Positions 27,889 to 37,102 of a DNA stretch of 64,000 bases are shown piece by piece. The DNA lies in contig NZ_JABUMX010000001.1 in NCBI RefSeq assembly GCF_013327855.1, forward strand, positions 930,001 to 994,000. Reading direction: 5' to 3'. The notes beneath the pieces are model-generated. The model did no database searches. It had not been told where the DNA came from and saw only the letters and a list, made by a program, of their open reading frames with translations. A program made the translations under genes and the position numbers. The stretch is from Phyllobacterium pellucidum (lineage in GTDB: Bacteria > Pseudomonadota > Alphaproteobacteria > Rhizobiales > Rhizobiaceae). The number at the start of each line of letters is the position of its first letter. Position 1 is the stretch's first letter.

Positions 27889-29142
27889 ATGCGCTATTCA
27901 GCTTTCAGCCTGCTCAAGAACGCCCTCAACGGCAATAAGGACTGGAAGCCCGCCTGGCGCAAACCCGACCCGAAACCGGCCTACGACGTCGTCATCATCG
28001 GCGGCGGCCATGGTCTTGCGACAGCCTATTATCTCGCCAAGGAGCATGGGATTCGCAATATTGCGGTCGTCGAAAAGGGCTGGCTCGGCTCCGGCAATAT
28101 CGGCCGCAACACGACCGCGATCCGTTCGAACTATCTCCTCACCGAAAACCAGCACTTCTACGAAGCATCGATGAAGCTCTGGGAAACGCTATCGCAGGAC
28201 CTCAACTACAATGTGATGTTTTCCCAGCGCGGCGTCATCAACCTTGCCCATACGCTGCCGCAGCTCGACGTTTACGCCCGTCGCGGCAACCAGATGCGTC
28301 TCAATGGCATCGATTGCGAGTTGATGAACCCGCAGCAAATCAAGAAACTGATCCCCGGCCTCGACATCAGCAACAATGCGCGTTTTCCGATTCTCGGCGG
28401 GCTCATGCAGCGCAGTGCCGGAACGGCGCGCCATGACGCAGTCGTCTGGGGCTATGCCCGCGCCGCCGACCAGCTTGGCGTCGATATCATCGAGAACTGC
28501 GAGGTCACAAGCTTCCTCAAGGACGGCGATACCATTACCGGCGTCATGACGACGCGCGGTCCGATCAAGGCCAAGAAGGTCGGCTGCGCGGTGGCCGGCC
28601 ATACCAGCGAACTCATGCGCCGCGCCGGTGTCGACCGCCTCCCGCTTGAATCGCACGTGCTACAGGCCTTTGTCTCCGAGGCCCTGAAGCCCGTTGTCGA
28701 CACGGTCGCGACCTTCGGCGGGGGACATCTCTATTTCAGCCAGTCGGACAAGGGCGGACTTGTGTTCGGCGGCGATATCGACGGCTATAATTCCTATGCG
28801 CAGCGTGGCAACCTTCCGGTCGTCGAAGATGTAATGAGCGAATTCGTCGCCGTCATCCCGGCACTGGCACGCGTCAAGCTGCTTCGCTCCTGGGGCGGCA
28901 TCATGGACATGACCATGGACGGCTCCCCCATCATCACGACGGGGCCATTGCCCGGCATGTATCTGAATACAGGCTGGTGCTATGGCGGGTTCAAGGCGAC
29001 GCCGATTTCGGGAAAATGCTTCGCCTGGACCATCGCCAAGGATGAGCCGCACCCGCTTTCCGCGCCGTTTACGCTCGACCGGTTCTATCGCGGCTATGTC
29101 ATTGACGACAAGGGACAGGGCCCCACCCCGAGACTGCACTAG
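27889..29142 (+). CDS. soxB: Sarcosine oxidase beta subunit-like flavoprotein (orphan)
   Basis: A 417-residue protein strongly resembling SoxB, the FAD-carrying beta subunit of heterotetrameric sarcosine oxidase. The hallmarks are MRYSAFSLLKNAL at the start, AYDVV...HGLATAYYLAKEHG, NTTAIRSNYLLTEN, LNYNVMFSQRG, and ARHDAVVWGYARAADQLGVDI. Two oddities are visible. The dinucleotide-binding segment reads IIGGGHGLA, with one Gly fewer than the usual GGGGHGLA (GxGxxG). And soxD, soxA and soxG, which normally follow, are absent. The next gene is convergent and overlaps the stop. The start is chosen by family resemblance; the ribosome-binding site is weak. Confidence 0.85.
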   Translation: MRYSAFSLLKNALNGNKDWKPAWRKPDPKPAYDVVIIGGGHGLATAYYLAKEHGIRNIAVVEKGWLGSGNIGRNTTAIRSNYLLTENQHFYEASMKLWETLSQDLNYNVMFSQRGVINLAHTLPQLDVYARRGNQMRLNGIDCELMNPQQIKKLIPGLDISNNARFPILGGLMQRSAGTARHDAVVWGYARAADQLGVDIIENCEVTSFLKDGDTITGVMTTRGPIKAKKVGCAVAGHTSELMRRAGVDRLPLESHVLQAFVSEALKPVVDTVATFGGGHLYFSQSDKGGLVFGGDIDGYNSYAQRGNLPVVEDVMSEFVAVIPALARVKLLRSWGGIMDMTMDGSPIITTGPLPGMYLNTGWCYGGFKATPISGKCFAWTIAKDEPHPLSAPFTLDRFYRGYVIDDKGQGPTPRLH

Positions 29143-29906
29143 CGCGTCGTCCGGTCCTTCACCTGCTTGATCGCAGTATCGAGCCGCGAGGCTGCAATAT
29201 TCGAGGGCTGAACGGGGTCCGTTTCCGCGACGAGCGAGGTCGATTCCACGGGCCTTTCCGATAATGCGGAAGCCTTGCGCCTCCGGACCTGGGATGCCTC
29301 CATCATTCCGATTATCAAGGCAATGCCCAAGGCGACGCCTACCGGCAGGATAATGCCCTTATCGACACTGAATAGCGTTCCGATGATGACCACGGCAACG
29401 ATAAGCCACCGCAGCGGCCGGATGCCATGTGCTTTCTCGTCAAGGGCGGTGTCTGTATCGACAGGCAATTCCGCAATTGGCGCGACCTCTTCCGGCAAAG
29501 CCGGATCTTCGGCTGCGCCGCCGATCGTTTGCGAAGGTTGAGTGGCTTCCGCCAGATCTTCTACCGGCACAGGCTGAGCGTCGCCATCGCCTGGCACGAT
29601 GCTGCGCGCTTCTTCGTCGCCACGCCGGTTGAGCTCGGCCTTGATCGCGGCCATCTCGGCGCGCAAGCGATCAACTGCCTCCTGTTCGGCTTCCTCCGGG
29701 GTGAGACTGCGGGCCGTTTCGGGCCACGATCGCTGCAGATCGTCGCTCGCTGCGGCCAGACGCAAAGCGCGCATACGATGATAGCGTTCGAGTTCGCTTT
29801 CGTGACGAAACGATGGCCCTGAACCTTCAGCCGGCTCTTCCGGCTGGCCCGCAAACGAGAGCAGCGACCGTGGCCGCTTCTTCGTCTCGTTCTCGCGATT
29901 ACTCAT
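29139..29906 (-). CDS. Hypothetical membrane protein
   Basis: A 255-residue protein. Residues 1-165 are highly charged and predicted disordered (many Glu, Arg, Pro), with a probable helix at about 60-100 (SLTPEEAEQEAVDRLRAEMAAIKAELNRRG). Two hydrophobic segments follow near residues 178-218 (LRWLIVAVVIIGTLFSVDKG, then IILPVGVALGIALIIGMMEA), then a short tail. This is a long cytoplasmic domain anchored by a C-terminal hairpin. The start is ATG 29906; a TTG two codons earlier is possible. Its stop codon overlaps that of soxB by 2 bases on the opposite strand. I do not recognise the family. Confidence 0.75.
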   Translation of the reverse strand: MSNRENETKKRPRSLLSFAGQPEEPAEGSGPSFRHESELERYHRMRALRLAAASDDLQRSWPETARSLTPEEAEQEAVDRLRAEMAAIKAELNRRGDEEARSIVPGDGDAQPVPVEDLAEATQPSQTIGGAAEDPALPEEVAPIAELPVDTDTALDEKAHGIRPLRWLIVAVVIIGTLFSVDKGIILPVGVALGIALIIGMMEASQVRRRKASALSERPVESTSLVAETDPVQPSNIAASRLDTAIKQVKDRTTR

Positions 29907-30087
29907 CTGCAACCCAACTCCAGCACTGCCGTAACCTGTGTCTTTCGTTCATAGACGAAGGTTAATTCAATCTAAAGTGACGTCAAAAATAAATGGTTAA
30001 TTGGAACCTGCACAGGTCAGTGGCGATCGGCGGTTGACCCGAAGCACCGGAGCGGATCAAAGTGCGCCAAAATCAGGGAGAAAGATA

Positions 30088-30903
30088 ATGGCTGAGAATG
30101 TGGTTTTGGTCGGGTGCGGCAATATGGGTTTTGCCATGCTCAAGGGCTGGCTCGATGCCGGCGTGCTGAAGCCGGGCCAGGTGCATGTCGTGGAACCGAC
30201 CGACGCGTTACGGGAACGGGCGGCAGGATTGGGGGTGGAAGCCGTTGCCAATGCCAGCCGCCTGCCCGCCGACCTTGCACCGCGCGTCATCCTCGTCGCG
30301 GTCAAACCGCAGGTCATGGGCGACGTGCTTCCAGCCTATCAGCGTTTCGCGAGGACGGCGACATTCGTCAGCGTCGCTGCCGGCATCACCGTCGCATTCT
30401 TTGAAAAAAACCTCGGCAAGGACGCCGCCATTATTCGCACGATTCCGAACACGCCAGCGGCGATCGGGAAAGGCATGATCGTCACCTACCGCAACAGCAA
30501 TGTGGAGGACGAGGATGCGCGTTTCGTCAATACACTGCTCAAGACGAGCGGCGCTGTCGCTTCGGTCGCCGACGAGAGCCTGATCGACGCGGTGACCGCA
30601 GTTTCAGGCTCGGGCCCGGCCTACGTGTTTCATTTCATCGAATGCCTGACCGAGGCAGCAGTCGCCGCAGGGATCGAACGCAGCACCGCGGAACTATTGG
30701 CGATGCAGACCGTCTATGGCGCGGGTGCGCTTGCTGCTTCGAGCAAGGACACGCCAACGACGCTACGCGAACAGGTCACAAGCCCCAACGGCACAACCGC
30801 TGCAGCGCTCAACGTGTTGATGGGGGAGAACCGAATGCAAAAGCTTGTCACCGAAGCTGTCGATGCGGCGCACCAGCGCGCCATCGAACTTGGCAAAGTT
30901 TGA
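30088..30903 (+). CDS. proC: Pyrroline-5-carboxylate reductase
   Basis: A 271-residue enzyme that makes proline from pyrroline-5-carboxylate with NADPH. The Rossmann motif VLVGCGNMGFAMLKGW is at residues 6-21. The C-terminal signature is AVSGSGPAYVFHFIECLTEA, with TVYGAGALAASSKDTPTTLREQVTSPNGTTAAAL. The ATG at 30088 has AGGGAG upstream; the frame further upstream lacks a ribosome-binding site. It lies 37 bp ahead of ureD but is not functionally tied to urease. Confidence 0.96.
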   Translation: MAENVVLVGCGNMGFAMLKGWLDAGVLKPGQVHVVEPTDALRERAAGLGVEAVANASRLPADLAPRVILVAVKPQVMGDVLPAYQRFARTATFVSVAAGITVAFFEKNLGKDAAIIRTIPNTPAAIGKGMIVTYRNSNVEDEDARFVNTLLKTSGAVASVADESLIDAVTAVSGSGPAYVFHFIECLTEAAVAAGIERSTAELLAMQTVYGAGALAASSKDTPTTLREQVTSPNGTTAAALNVLMGENRMQKLVTEAVDAAHQRAIELGKV

Positions 30904-30940
30904 GCTTTCACCCCTGCAAGGCTTGCTCTAGCCTGCGTGC

Positions 30941-31771
30941 ATGAACGTTCATTCGTCCCCTGATATTGTCGCGGCGACGGCGCAACGCGCTTACGGCGCC
31001 GCGCGGCTTTCCGTCAAACATGTGAACGGCCGAACCCGCATCGCCTCGCTCTATCAGGAGGGTTGCGCCAAGATTCGCCTGCCCGAGCGCGACGACCACG
31101 GTCTTGAGGCGGTGATGATCAACACGTCCGGCGGCCTGACCGGCGGCGACAGGATGCGCTGGGAGTTCGATGTCAGGGAGAACTGCAGGGCGCAGATCAC
31201 GACGCAGGCTTGCGAGCGCATTTATCGCGCGTCCGCCGATACCGCCGAAGCCGAAACGAAGCTTCACATCGGCGAAGAGGCTTCGCTGGCGTGGCTGCCA
31301 CAGGAAACCATTGTCTTCGAGAAATCGGCCTTGCGCCGCAGCCTGAATATCAGTCTTGCCGCGACAAGCCGCGCACTGATCATCGAGCCGATCGTTTTCG
31401 GGCGCAAGGCAATGGGCGAAAACATCGAGACTGCAACGATCCATGACCGCTGGCGCATCTGGCGCGACGACAGGCTCGTCCATGCCGAGGATTTTCGTCT
31501 TGGTCCCGATGCCGGTTCGATGCTCCGCCAACCAGCCCTGCTCGGCGGTGCGCGGGCCATGGCAACGGTATTGCTGCTCGGCGCCGATGCGGAGCGCCAT
31601 CTCGATGCAGCGCGGAAAATAATTGGCGCGAGAGGCGGCGCCTCCTTCTGGTCTGGCAAGCTTCTTGCGAGACTGATCGACGGCGATGCCTATAACCTGC
31701 GAAAGCGGCTGGTTCCTTTGATCGAACTGCTGAACGAAGAGGCTGGCGTGCCTAAAGTCTGGGCAATCTAG
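30941..31771 (+). CDS. ureD: Urease accessory protein UreD
   Basis: A 276-residue UreD, the scaffold chaperone that binds apo-urease and recruits UreF and UreG for nickel insertion. Family motifs: YQEGCAKIRLPERD near 37, INTSGGLTGGDRMRWEFDV near 60, TTQACERIYRA near 87, WLPQETIVFEKSALRRSL near 118. It is the first gene of the urease operon; ureA follows after 33 bp. Confidence 0.96.
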   Translation: MNVHSSPDIVAATAQRAYGAARLSVKHVNGRTRIASLYQEGCAKIRLPERDDHGLEAVMINTSGGLTGGDRMRWEFDVRENCRAQITTQACERIYRASADTAEAETKLHIGEEASLAWLPQETIVFEKSALRRSLNISLAATSRALIIEPIVFGRKAMGENIETATIHDRWRIWRDDRLVHAEDFRLGPDAGSMLRQPALLGGARAMATVLLLGADAERHLDAARKIIGARGGASFWSGKLLARLIDGDAYNLRKRLVPLIELLNEEAGVPKVWAI

Positions 31772-31804
31772 TCGCGAATGTAAGTACAATTTCTAGGGGA
31801 AACG

Positions 31805-32107
31805 ATGAACCTCACTCCACGGGAAAAAGACAAGCTTCTCATTTCCATGGCGGCAATGGTCGCGCGCCGGCGGCTGGAGCGCGGCGTCAAGCTCAATCAC
31901 CCCGAAGCCATTGCCCTGATCAGTGATTTCGTTGTCGAGGGCGCCCGCGACGGACGCTCCGTCGCCGATCTCATGGAAGCGGGTGCCCATGTCGTTACGC
32001 GCGAGCAGGTCATGGAGGGCATTGCCGAGATGATCCACGACATCCAGGTCGAGGCAACGTTCCCGGACGGTACGAAGCTTGTCACCGTACATGAACCGAT
32101 CCGCTAG
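31805..32107 (+). CDS. ureA: Urease gamma subunit
   Basis: A 100-residue structural subunit of urease. It begins [39 protein letters not shown], the standard gamma-subunit start, and ends [15 protein letters not shown] ribosome-binding site precedes the ATG. ureB follows after 9 bp. Confidence 0.98.
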   Translation: MNLTPREKDKLLISMAAMVARRRLERGVKLNHPEAIALISDFVVEGARDGRSVADLMEAGAHVVTREQVMEGIAEMIHDIQVEATFPDGTKLVTVHEPIR

Positions 32108-32116
32108 GAGCAGACG

Positions 32117-32422
32117 ATGATCCCAGGAGAAATCATCCCCGCCAAGGGCGACATCGAACTCAACGCCGGCGCGAGCACGGTGACCTTGAAGGTCGCCAAC
32201 CGGGGCGACCGGCCGGTTCAGGTCGGTTCGCATTACCATTTCTTCGAGACCAATTCCGCCCTCGACTTCGAGCGCGGAAAAGCCCGCGGCATGCGCCTCG
32301 ATATTGCCGCCGGCACCGCAGTCCGCTTCGAGCCCGGACAGGAGCGCGACGTCACGCTGGTGCCGCTCGGCGGGAACCGGACCGTCTACGGATTCCAGCA
32401 AAAGATCATGGGCAAGCTTTGA
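32117..32422 (+). CDS. ureB: Urease beta subunit
   Basis: A 101-residue urease beta subunit, the all-beta part of the UreABC trimer. [18 protein letters not shown] at the start and [15 protein letters not shown] in the middle are diagnostic. The ATG has AGGAG upstream. Unlike the compact operon in enteric bacteria, 648 bp separate it from ureC, and they hold an opposite-strand gene. Confidence 0.98.
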   Translation: MIPGEIIPAKGDIELNAGASTVTLKVANRGDRPVQVGSHYHFFETNSALDFERGKARGMRLDIAAGTAVRFEPGQERDVTLVPLGGNRTVYGFQQKIMGKL

Positions 32423-32511
32423 GAATACCGCTTGAATCTTTCATGCCGAAAAGCGACCGGAAGATATCCGATCGCAACGCGCTTACCAAATTGCCGGGCA
32501 GAAGCGGGCGG

Positions 32512-32895
32512 TCAGCTCGGCTTCTTGGTGACCAGCGTCAGCAGACCCTTGGAATCAAGACTTGCAATGACAACGGCAGCGGACGTCAGGCCCTTTTCCT
32601 TGAGGGCGGCCGAAACCTGGGGCGACTTGTCGATCGAGGTCCGGAGCTTCTGTACGTCCGTATCGCTGCGCTTGGCGATAGCCTCGTTGACCTGGCTCTT
32701 CGTCCCTTCGGGCAGTTCGTTGATATCGACAATGTTGATGGTGGTGATCGGCGTCGCGCCGGCTTTTGCTGGCGCCTCGGTCTTGCCGGCCGGCTGTTCA
32801 GCCGACGGGGCCTGCGGAGCGGCGGACTGCGCGTAGGCAACGGATGTCGCCAGCGGGAATGCCGCACACAGCGTCAGGACTATCATCTTTCGCAT
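32512..32895 (-). CDS. Small exported hypothetical protein inside the urease operon
   Basis: A 127-residue protein on the opposite strand between ureB and ureC. MRKMIVLTLCAAFPLATSVAYAQ is a signal peptide with a likely cut after AYA. Next comes an Ala/Pro/Gln-rich linker (residues 23-48), then a small folded region (INIVDINELPEGTKSQVNEAIA, LRTSIDKSPQVSAALKEKGLTS, VVIASLDSKGLLTLVTK). The ATG at 32895 is chosen because AAAGGA lies 7 bases upstream; the ATG at 32910 would put it inside the gene. It is probably periplasmic. I do not recognise the family; rhizobial proteins with a similar Ala/Pro linker exist but without a defined function. Confidence 0.85.
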   Translation of the reverse strand: MRKMIVLTLCAAFPLATSVAYAQSAAPQAPSAEQPAGKTEAPAKAGATPITTINIVDINELPEGTKSQVNEAIAKRSDTDVQKLRTSIDKSPQVSAALKEKGLTSAAVVIASLDSKGLLTLVTKKPS

Positions 32896-33070
32896 CGTTT
32901 TTCCTTTCATGCGATTGGCGAACGATCATCTACTGATGACGGGCGCAGTTCACATGCGGAATTCGATCTGAAGCGGTCAGCAATCGGGTCTTGTCGGGGC
33001 AATAACACGGCGAGAATGTGTCGCGCTGAACCGGCAATACCGCAGCCTACTCATCCAAGAGGGAATGTTC

Positions 33071-34783
33071 ATGCCCGCTAAAATCAGCCGTTCCGCCTAT
33101 GCCCGCATGTTCGGCCCGACGACGGGCGACCGTGTGCGCCTTGCCGATACCGAACTCTTCATCGAAGTCGAGAACGACTTCACTGTCTATGGCGAAGAAG
33201 TGAAATTCGGCGGCGGCAAGGTCATTCGCGACGGCATGGGACAGAGCCAGATCGCACGGGCGGATGGTGCTGTCGATACCGTCATTACCAATGCCTTGAT
33301 CGTCGATCATACCGGCATCTACAAGGCCGATGTCGGCCTTAAAGACGGTTTGATTGCCTCCATCGGCAAGGCCGGCAATCCCGACACGCAGGCCGGCGTT
33401 TCGATCATCATCGGGCCGGGCACGGAAATCATCGCAGGCGAAGGCAAGATCCTGACCGCTGGCGGCATGGACGCACATATCCATTTTATCTGTCCGCAGC
33501 AGATCGAGGAAGCGCTGATGTCGGGCGTGACCACGATGTTCGGAGGCGGAACCGGCCCGGCCCATGGAACCTTGGCCACCACCTGTACCCCCGGGCCATG
33601 GCATTTGGCACGAATGATCCAGTCCTTCGACAATATTCCGATGAATATCGGCCTTTCCGGCAAGGGCAACGCCTCGCAGCCAAAGGCACTCGTTGAAATG
33701 ATCCTCGGCGGAGCCTGCTCGCTGAAACTGCACGAGGATTGGGGAACGACCCCTGCAGCCATCGATAATTGCCTGACCGTTGCCGATGAATACGACGTAC
33801 AGGTGATGATCCACACCGATACACTCAATGAAAGCGGCTTCGTCGAGGATACGGTCAACGCCTTCAAGGGGCGCACCATCCATGCATTTCACACGGAAGG
33901 CGCCGGGGGCGGCCACGCGCCCGACATCATCAGGATCTGCGGACTGGCGAACGTCATTCCTTCATCGACCAATCCGACCCGGCCTTATACGAAAAACACG
34001 ATCGCCGAGCATCTCGACATGCTGATGGTCTGTCATCATCTCTCTTCGTCGATCCCGGAGGACGTTGCCTTTGCCGAGAGCCGCATCCGCAAGGAGACCA
34101 TCGCGGCTGAAGACATACTCCACGATATCGGGGCTTTCTCGATCATCTCGTCCGACAGCCAGGCGATGGGCCGTGTCGGCGAAGTGCTGATCCGCACCTG
34201 GCAGACGGCCGACAAGATGAAGCGGCAGCGCGGAAGCCTGCCGCAGGAGACCGGCGACAACGACAATTTCAGGGTAAAGCGGTATATAGCGAAATACACG
34301 ATCAATCCTGCCATCGCGCAAGGGATCTCGCGGCATGTCGGTTCGATCGAAACCGGCAAGCGGGCCGATCTTGTGCTGTGGAACCCGGCCTTCTTCGGCG
34401 TGAAACCCGATCTTGTGCTGCTTGGCGGCTCGATTGCCGCCGCGCCCATGGGCGATCCCAATGCCTCGATCCCAACACCGCAGCCTGTGCACTACCGCTA
34501 CATGTTCGGCGCCTATGGCCGCAATGTCAGCAATTCGTCGGTGACATTCGTGAGCAAGGCAGCTGAGGAGGCCGGCCTGCGGCAGTCGCTTGGCGTCGAC
34601 AAGCAGTTCATCGGCGTCGAGAACACGCGCGGCGGCATTTCAAAAGCTTCGATGATCCATAATGACGCGACGCCTCATGTCGAGGTCGACCCCGAGACCT
34701 ACGAGGTGCGGGCCGACGGCGAATTGCTGACCTGCGAGCCGGCCACTATACTGCCGATGGCGCAGCGCTATTTCTTGTTCTGA
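33071..34783 (+). CDS. ureC: Urease alpha (catalytic) subunit
   Basis: A 570-residue nickel enzyme that hydrolyses urea to ammonia and carbamate. All active-site residues are visible: His136 and His138 (DAHIHF), carbamylated Lys219 ([10 protein letters not shown]), His248 (MIHTDTLNE), His274 ([12 protein letters not shown]), the flap Cys321-His322-His323 (MVCHHLS), and Asp362 (SSDSQAMGR). The ATG at 33071 ([20 protein letters not shown]) has GAGGG eight bases upstream. The ATG two codons earlier is too close to that site. Its stop overlaps the next gene's ATG by one base. Confidence 0.98.
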   Translation: MPAKISRSAYARMFGPTTGDRVRLADTELFIEVENDFTVYGEEVKFGGGKVIRDGMGQSQIARADGAVDTVITNALIVDHTGIYKADVGLKDGLIASIGKAGNPDTQAGVSIIIGPGTEIIAGEGKILTAGGMDAHIHFICPQQIEEALMSGVTTMFGGGTGPAHGTLATTCTPGPWHLARMIQSFDNIPMNIGLSGKGNASQPKALVEMILGGACSLKLHEDWGTTPAAIDNCLTVADEYDVQVMIHTDTLNESGFVEDTVNAFKGRTIHAFHTEGAGGGHAPDIIRICGLANVIPSSTNPTRPYTKNTIAEHLDMLMVCHHLSSSIPEDVAFAESRIRKETIAAEDILHDIGAFSIISSDSQAMGRVGEVLIRTWQTADKMKRQRGSLPQETGDNDNFRVKRYIAKYTINPAIAQGISRHVGSIETGKRADLVLWNPAFFGVKPDLVLLGGSIAAAPMGDPNASIPTPQPVHYRYMFGAYGRNVSNSSVTFVSKAAEEAGLRQSLGVDKQFIGVENTRGGISKASMIHNDATPHVEVDPETYEVRADGELLTCEPATILPMAQRYFLF

Positions 34784-35313
34784 TGGATGGTAAATTGATG
34801 AAAGAGCACTTCAAGCGGCTGGCCTACTATAATAAATGGGCCAATACCCGCATATATGACGCTGCCGCGACGCTTGACAGTGAAGACTATTATGCCGACC
34901 GGCGGGCGTTCTTCCGGTCCGTGCATGGCACGCTGAATCATATTCTGGCCATCGACAAATTGTGGTTCGGGCGGATTACGGGCAATCCCTACATTCCGCC
35001 GAGCCTCGACGTCATCCTTCATGACAACCTCGCGGATCTACGGGCGACCCGCGACGCATTTGACAATCACATCATCGATGTCATCGGCGACCTCGGCGAG
35101 GATCGCGTCACCGGCGTGTTCCGCTGGACGACGATGGAAGGCGCGCCCTATGCATCGACGCTCGATCGCTGCCTGACGCAGAACTTCAACCACCAGACAC
35201 ACCATCGCGGGCAAGTACATACCCTGCTCAGCCAGTTGACCGGCAATGCGCCGCCGCTCGACTTCTTCTTGTGCATGAACGACGATTTCAATGAGGAAGA
35301 CCATTTGCAATGA
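34783..35313 (+). CDS. DinB-fold protein embedded in the urease operon
   Basis: A 176-residue DinB/YfiT-type four-helix-bundle protein. Three His expected to bind a metal: [19 protein letters not shown] (about residues 47-65) and [21 protein letters not shown] (about 138-158). An N-terminal [22 protein letters not shown] helix fits the family. Its ATG overlaps the ureC stop by one base and its stop overlaps the ureE start (ATGA), so it is translationally coupled within the operon. A second ATG at 34798 ([12 protein letters not shown]) is an equally likely start. A DinB gene in this position is not part of the standard urease set; its function here is unknown. Confidence 0.9.
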   Translation: MDGKLMKEHFKRLAYYNKWANTRIYDAAATLDSEDYYADRRAFFRSVHGTLNHILAIDKLWFGRITGNPYIPPSLDVILHDNLADLRATRDAFDNHIIDVIGDLGEDRVTGVFRWTTMEGAPYASTLDRCLTQNFNHQTHHRGQVHTLLSQLTGNAPPLDFFLCMNDDFNEEDHLQ

Positions 35314-35813
35314 AACGGGTAACCGATCACGACCACGCCGGGCACTATCATGGCGCACCGTTCGACAGCGTCGTCCTTGCCCATGATGAGCGGCATTTGC
35401 GGCGTAAGGTTCTGACCTTACGGAACGGCGAACAAATTCTCGTTGACCTGCCCGAGGCGATCGCCTTTGCCCATGGCGACGTCCTTGTGCTCGAAGACGG
35501 GCGCATGGCCGAAATCATTGCCGCCGACGAGCAGCTTTACGAGGTCGTGCCGCGCGATCGCCAGCATCTGGCGGAGCTTGCCTGGCACCTTGGCAACCGT
35601 CACCTGCCGGCGCAGCTGGAAGAACAGCGGATCGTGATCCTGCGCGACCATGTCATCAAGGCCATGCTCGAGGGGCTGGGGGCAAGGGTCAATGAGATAG
35701 TCGCCCCCTTTCACCCGCTGCGCGGGGCATATCATGGCGGGCACGGGCACCATCATCACGGGCACGGCCATGAGCATGAGCATGAGCATGAGCATGAGCA
35801 TGAGCATGATTGA
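35310..35813 (+). CDS. ureE: Urease accessory protein UreE with His-rich nickel-binding tail
   Basis: A 167-residue UreE, the metallochaperone that hands Ni(II) to the urease assembly complex. The conserved core [13 protein letters not shown] is at residues 90-102, with [19 protein letters not shown] near 108. The C-terminal tail from residue 142 holds about 15 His, made of [11 protein letters not shown] and then an HE dipeptide run. The HE run is encoded by six CATGAG copies (35769-35804). The ATG overlaps the upstream DinB stop. A second His cluster is at the N-terminus ([10 protein letters not shown]). Confidence 0.95.
   Translation: MKRVTDHDHAGHYHGAPFDSVVLAHDERHLRRKVLTLRNGEQILVDLPEAIAFAHGDVLVLEDGRMAEIIAADEQLYEVVPRDRQHLAELAWHLGNRHLPAQLEEQRIVILRDHVIKAMLEGLGARVNEIVAPFHPLRGAYHGGHGHHHHGHGHEHEHEHEHEHEHD
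35769..35810 (+). repeat. CATGAG hexanucleotide tandem repeat in ureE
   Basis: Six perfect CATGAG copies followed by a CATGAT copy, encoding alternating His-Glu (one His-Asp at the end) in the nickel-binding tail. Because the unit is 6 bp, slippage would lengthen or shorten the tail in frame. Confidence 0.95.
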
Positions 35814-35840
35814 GGCCGTCGCTTACGTGAGGCCTATGTC

Positions 35841-36482
35841 GTGAACACCCCTCACCTCATCCGCCTCATGACCTGGTTGTCGCCGGCGTTCCCCGTCGGG
35901 GCGTTTTCGTACAGCCATGGCATCGAGCGGGTGATCCACGACGGCATTATTCGCGACAGGGCGACGCTCGAAGACTGGCTGCGCGACCTCTTCCACCAGG
36001 GCTCTGTATGGAACGATGCCGTCCTTTTTGCTGCGGCGTGGAGCGAGCCTGATGCCGGTGAGGATATCGCCGCGCTTGGCGCGGCGATGGCGGGCTCGGC
36101 CGAGCGATACATGGAAACGATGCTGCAAGGTAGCGCTTTCATCCAGGCGGCAAGCCATTGGATGGCCGAGCAATCCGCAGACGATCTACCCTATCCTGTA
36201 GCTGTCGCGAAAGTCGCAGCCTCAAACGGTGTAGAACTCGAACCGGCGCTTGCGGCCTATCTCCATGCTGTCCTGTCCAACCTCATCCAGGGCGCGGTCA
36301 GGCTGGTGCCGCTCGGGCAAAGCCAGGGCGTTGCCCTTATGGCTTCGCTTGAGCCGGCGATCCTTGGCGTGGCAAGTGCCGCAGCACGGTCCAGCCTCGA
36401 TGATCTCGGCTCGGCCGCGATCATGTCGGAAATCGCCGCCATGCAACATGAAACACAATATTCGAGGGTCTTTCGCTCATGA
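35841..36482 (+). CDS. ureF: Urease accessory protein UreF
   Basis: A 213-residue UreF that links UreD-urease to the GTPase UreG and gates nickel delivery. [26 protein letters not shown] at residues 10-35 is the family hallmark, and the late [19 protein letters not shown] is typical. The start is GTG at 35841. The only nearby ATG (35836) is in another frame and stops after two codons. The stop overlaps ureG's ATG by 4 bases. Confidence 0.94.
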   Translation: MNTPHLIRLMTWLSPAFPVGAFSYSHGIERVIHDGIIRDRATLEDWLRDLFHQGSVWNDAVLFAAAWSEPDAGEDIAALGAAMAGSAERYMETMLQGSAFIQAASHWMAEQSADDLPYPVAVAKVAASNGVELEPALAAYLHAVLSNLIQGAVRLVPLGQSQGVALMASLEPAILGVASAAARSSLDDLGSAAIMSEIAAMQHETQYSRVFRS

Positions 36483-37102
36483 TTTCCCAGAATGGACCAT
36501 TGCGGGTCGGCATTGGCGGCCCCGTCGGCTCGGGCAAAACCACCGTCACGGAAATGCTGTGCAAGGCGATGCGCGGCAGATATTCCGTCGCGGTCGTCAC
36601 CAACGATATCTATACAAAGGAAGATGCGCTCATTCTCAACCGCTTGCAGGCGCTGCCGGAGGACCGGATCATGGGTGTGGAGACCGGGGGTTGTCCCCAT
36701 ACGGCTATCCGCGAGGATGCGACAATCAATCTGCAGGCCATTGCCGAGATGAACAAGCGGCATCCCGATCTCGACATCATCTTCATCGAATCGGGCGGCG
36801 ACAATCTGGCGGCGACGTTCTCGCCCGATCTTGCTGACCTCACCCTCTACGTGATCTCGGTGTGCCAGGGCGAGAAGATCCCGCGCAAGGGCGGTCCGGG
36901 CATCACCCGATCCGATCTCCTGATCATCAACAAGAAGGACCTTGCGCCCTATGTCGGCGCTGATCTCGAGGTGATGGATGCAGACACGAAGAGACAGCGC
37001 GGCGGCAAGCCCTATGTCTTTACGGATATGCTGCGCCGCGACGGGCTCGATGCCGTCATTGCCTTCATCGAAGCAGCCGGCGGCCTACGCCAAGCGGCTT
37101 AG
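36479..37102 (+). CDS. ureG: Urease accessory GTPase UreG
   Basis: A 207-residue P-loop GTPase; GTP hydrolysis drives nickel insertion into urease. The Walker A GPVGSGKT is at residues 14-21. Metal-binding Cys-Pro-His is in [15 protein letters not shown] near 64-78, and [19 protein letters not shown] and [13 protein letters not shown] complete the fold. The start overlaps the ureF stop (ATGA). Its last 18 bp overlap the convergent LLM-type gene. It is the last recognisable urease gene; no nickel transporter gene follows. Confidence 0.97.
   Translation: MISQNGPLRVGIGGPVGSGKTTVTEMLCKAMRGRYSVAVVTNDIYTKEDALILNRLQALPEDRIMGVETGGCPHTAIREDATINLQAIAEMNKRHPDLDIIFIESGGDNLAATFSPDLADLTLYVISVCQGEKIPRKGGPGITRSDLLIINKKDLAPYVGADLEVMDADTKRQRGGKPYVFTDMLRRDGLDAVIAFIEAAGGLRQAA

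Noticed and set aside
30001-30087. Longer proC start
   Set aside because: No ribosome-binding site, and the Rossmann fold starts right after ATG 30088, which has AGGGAG.
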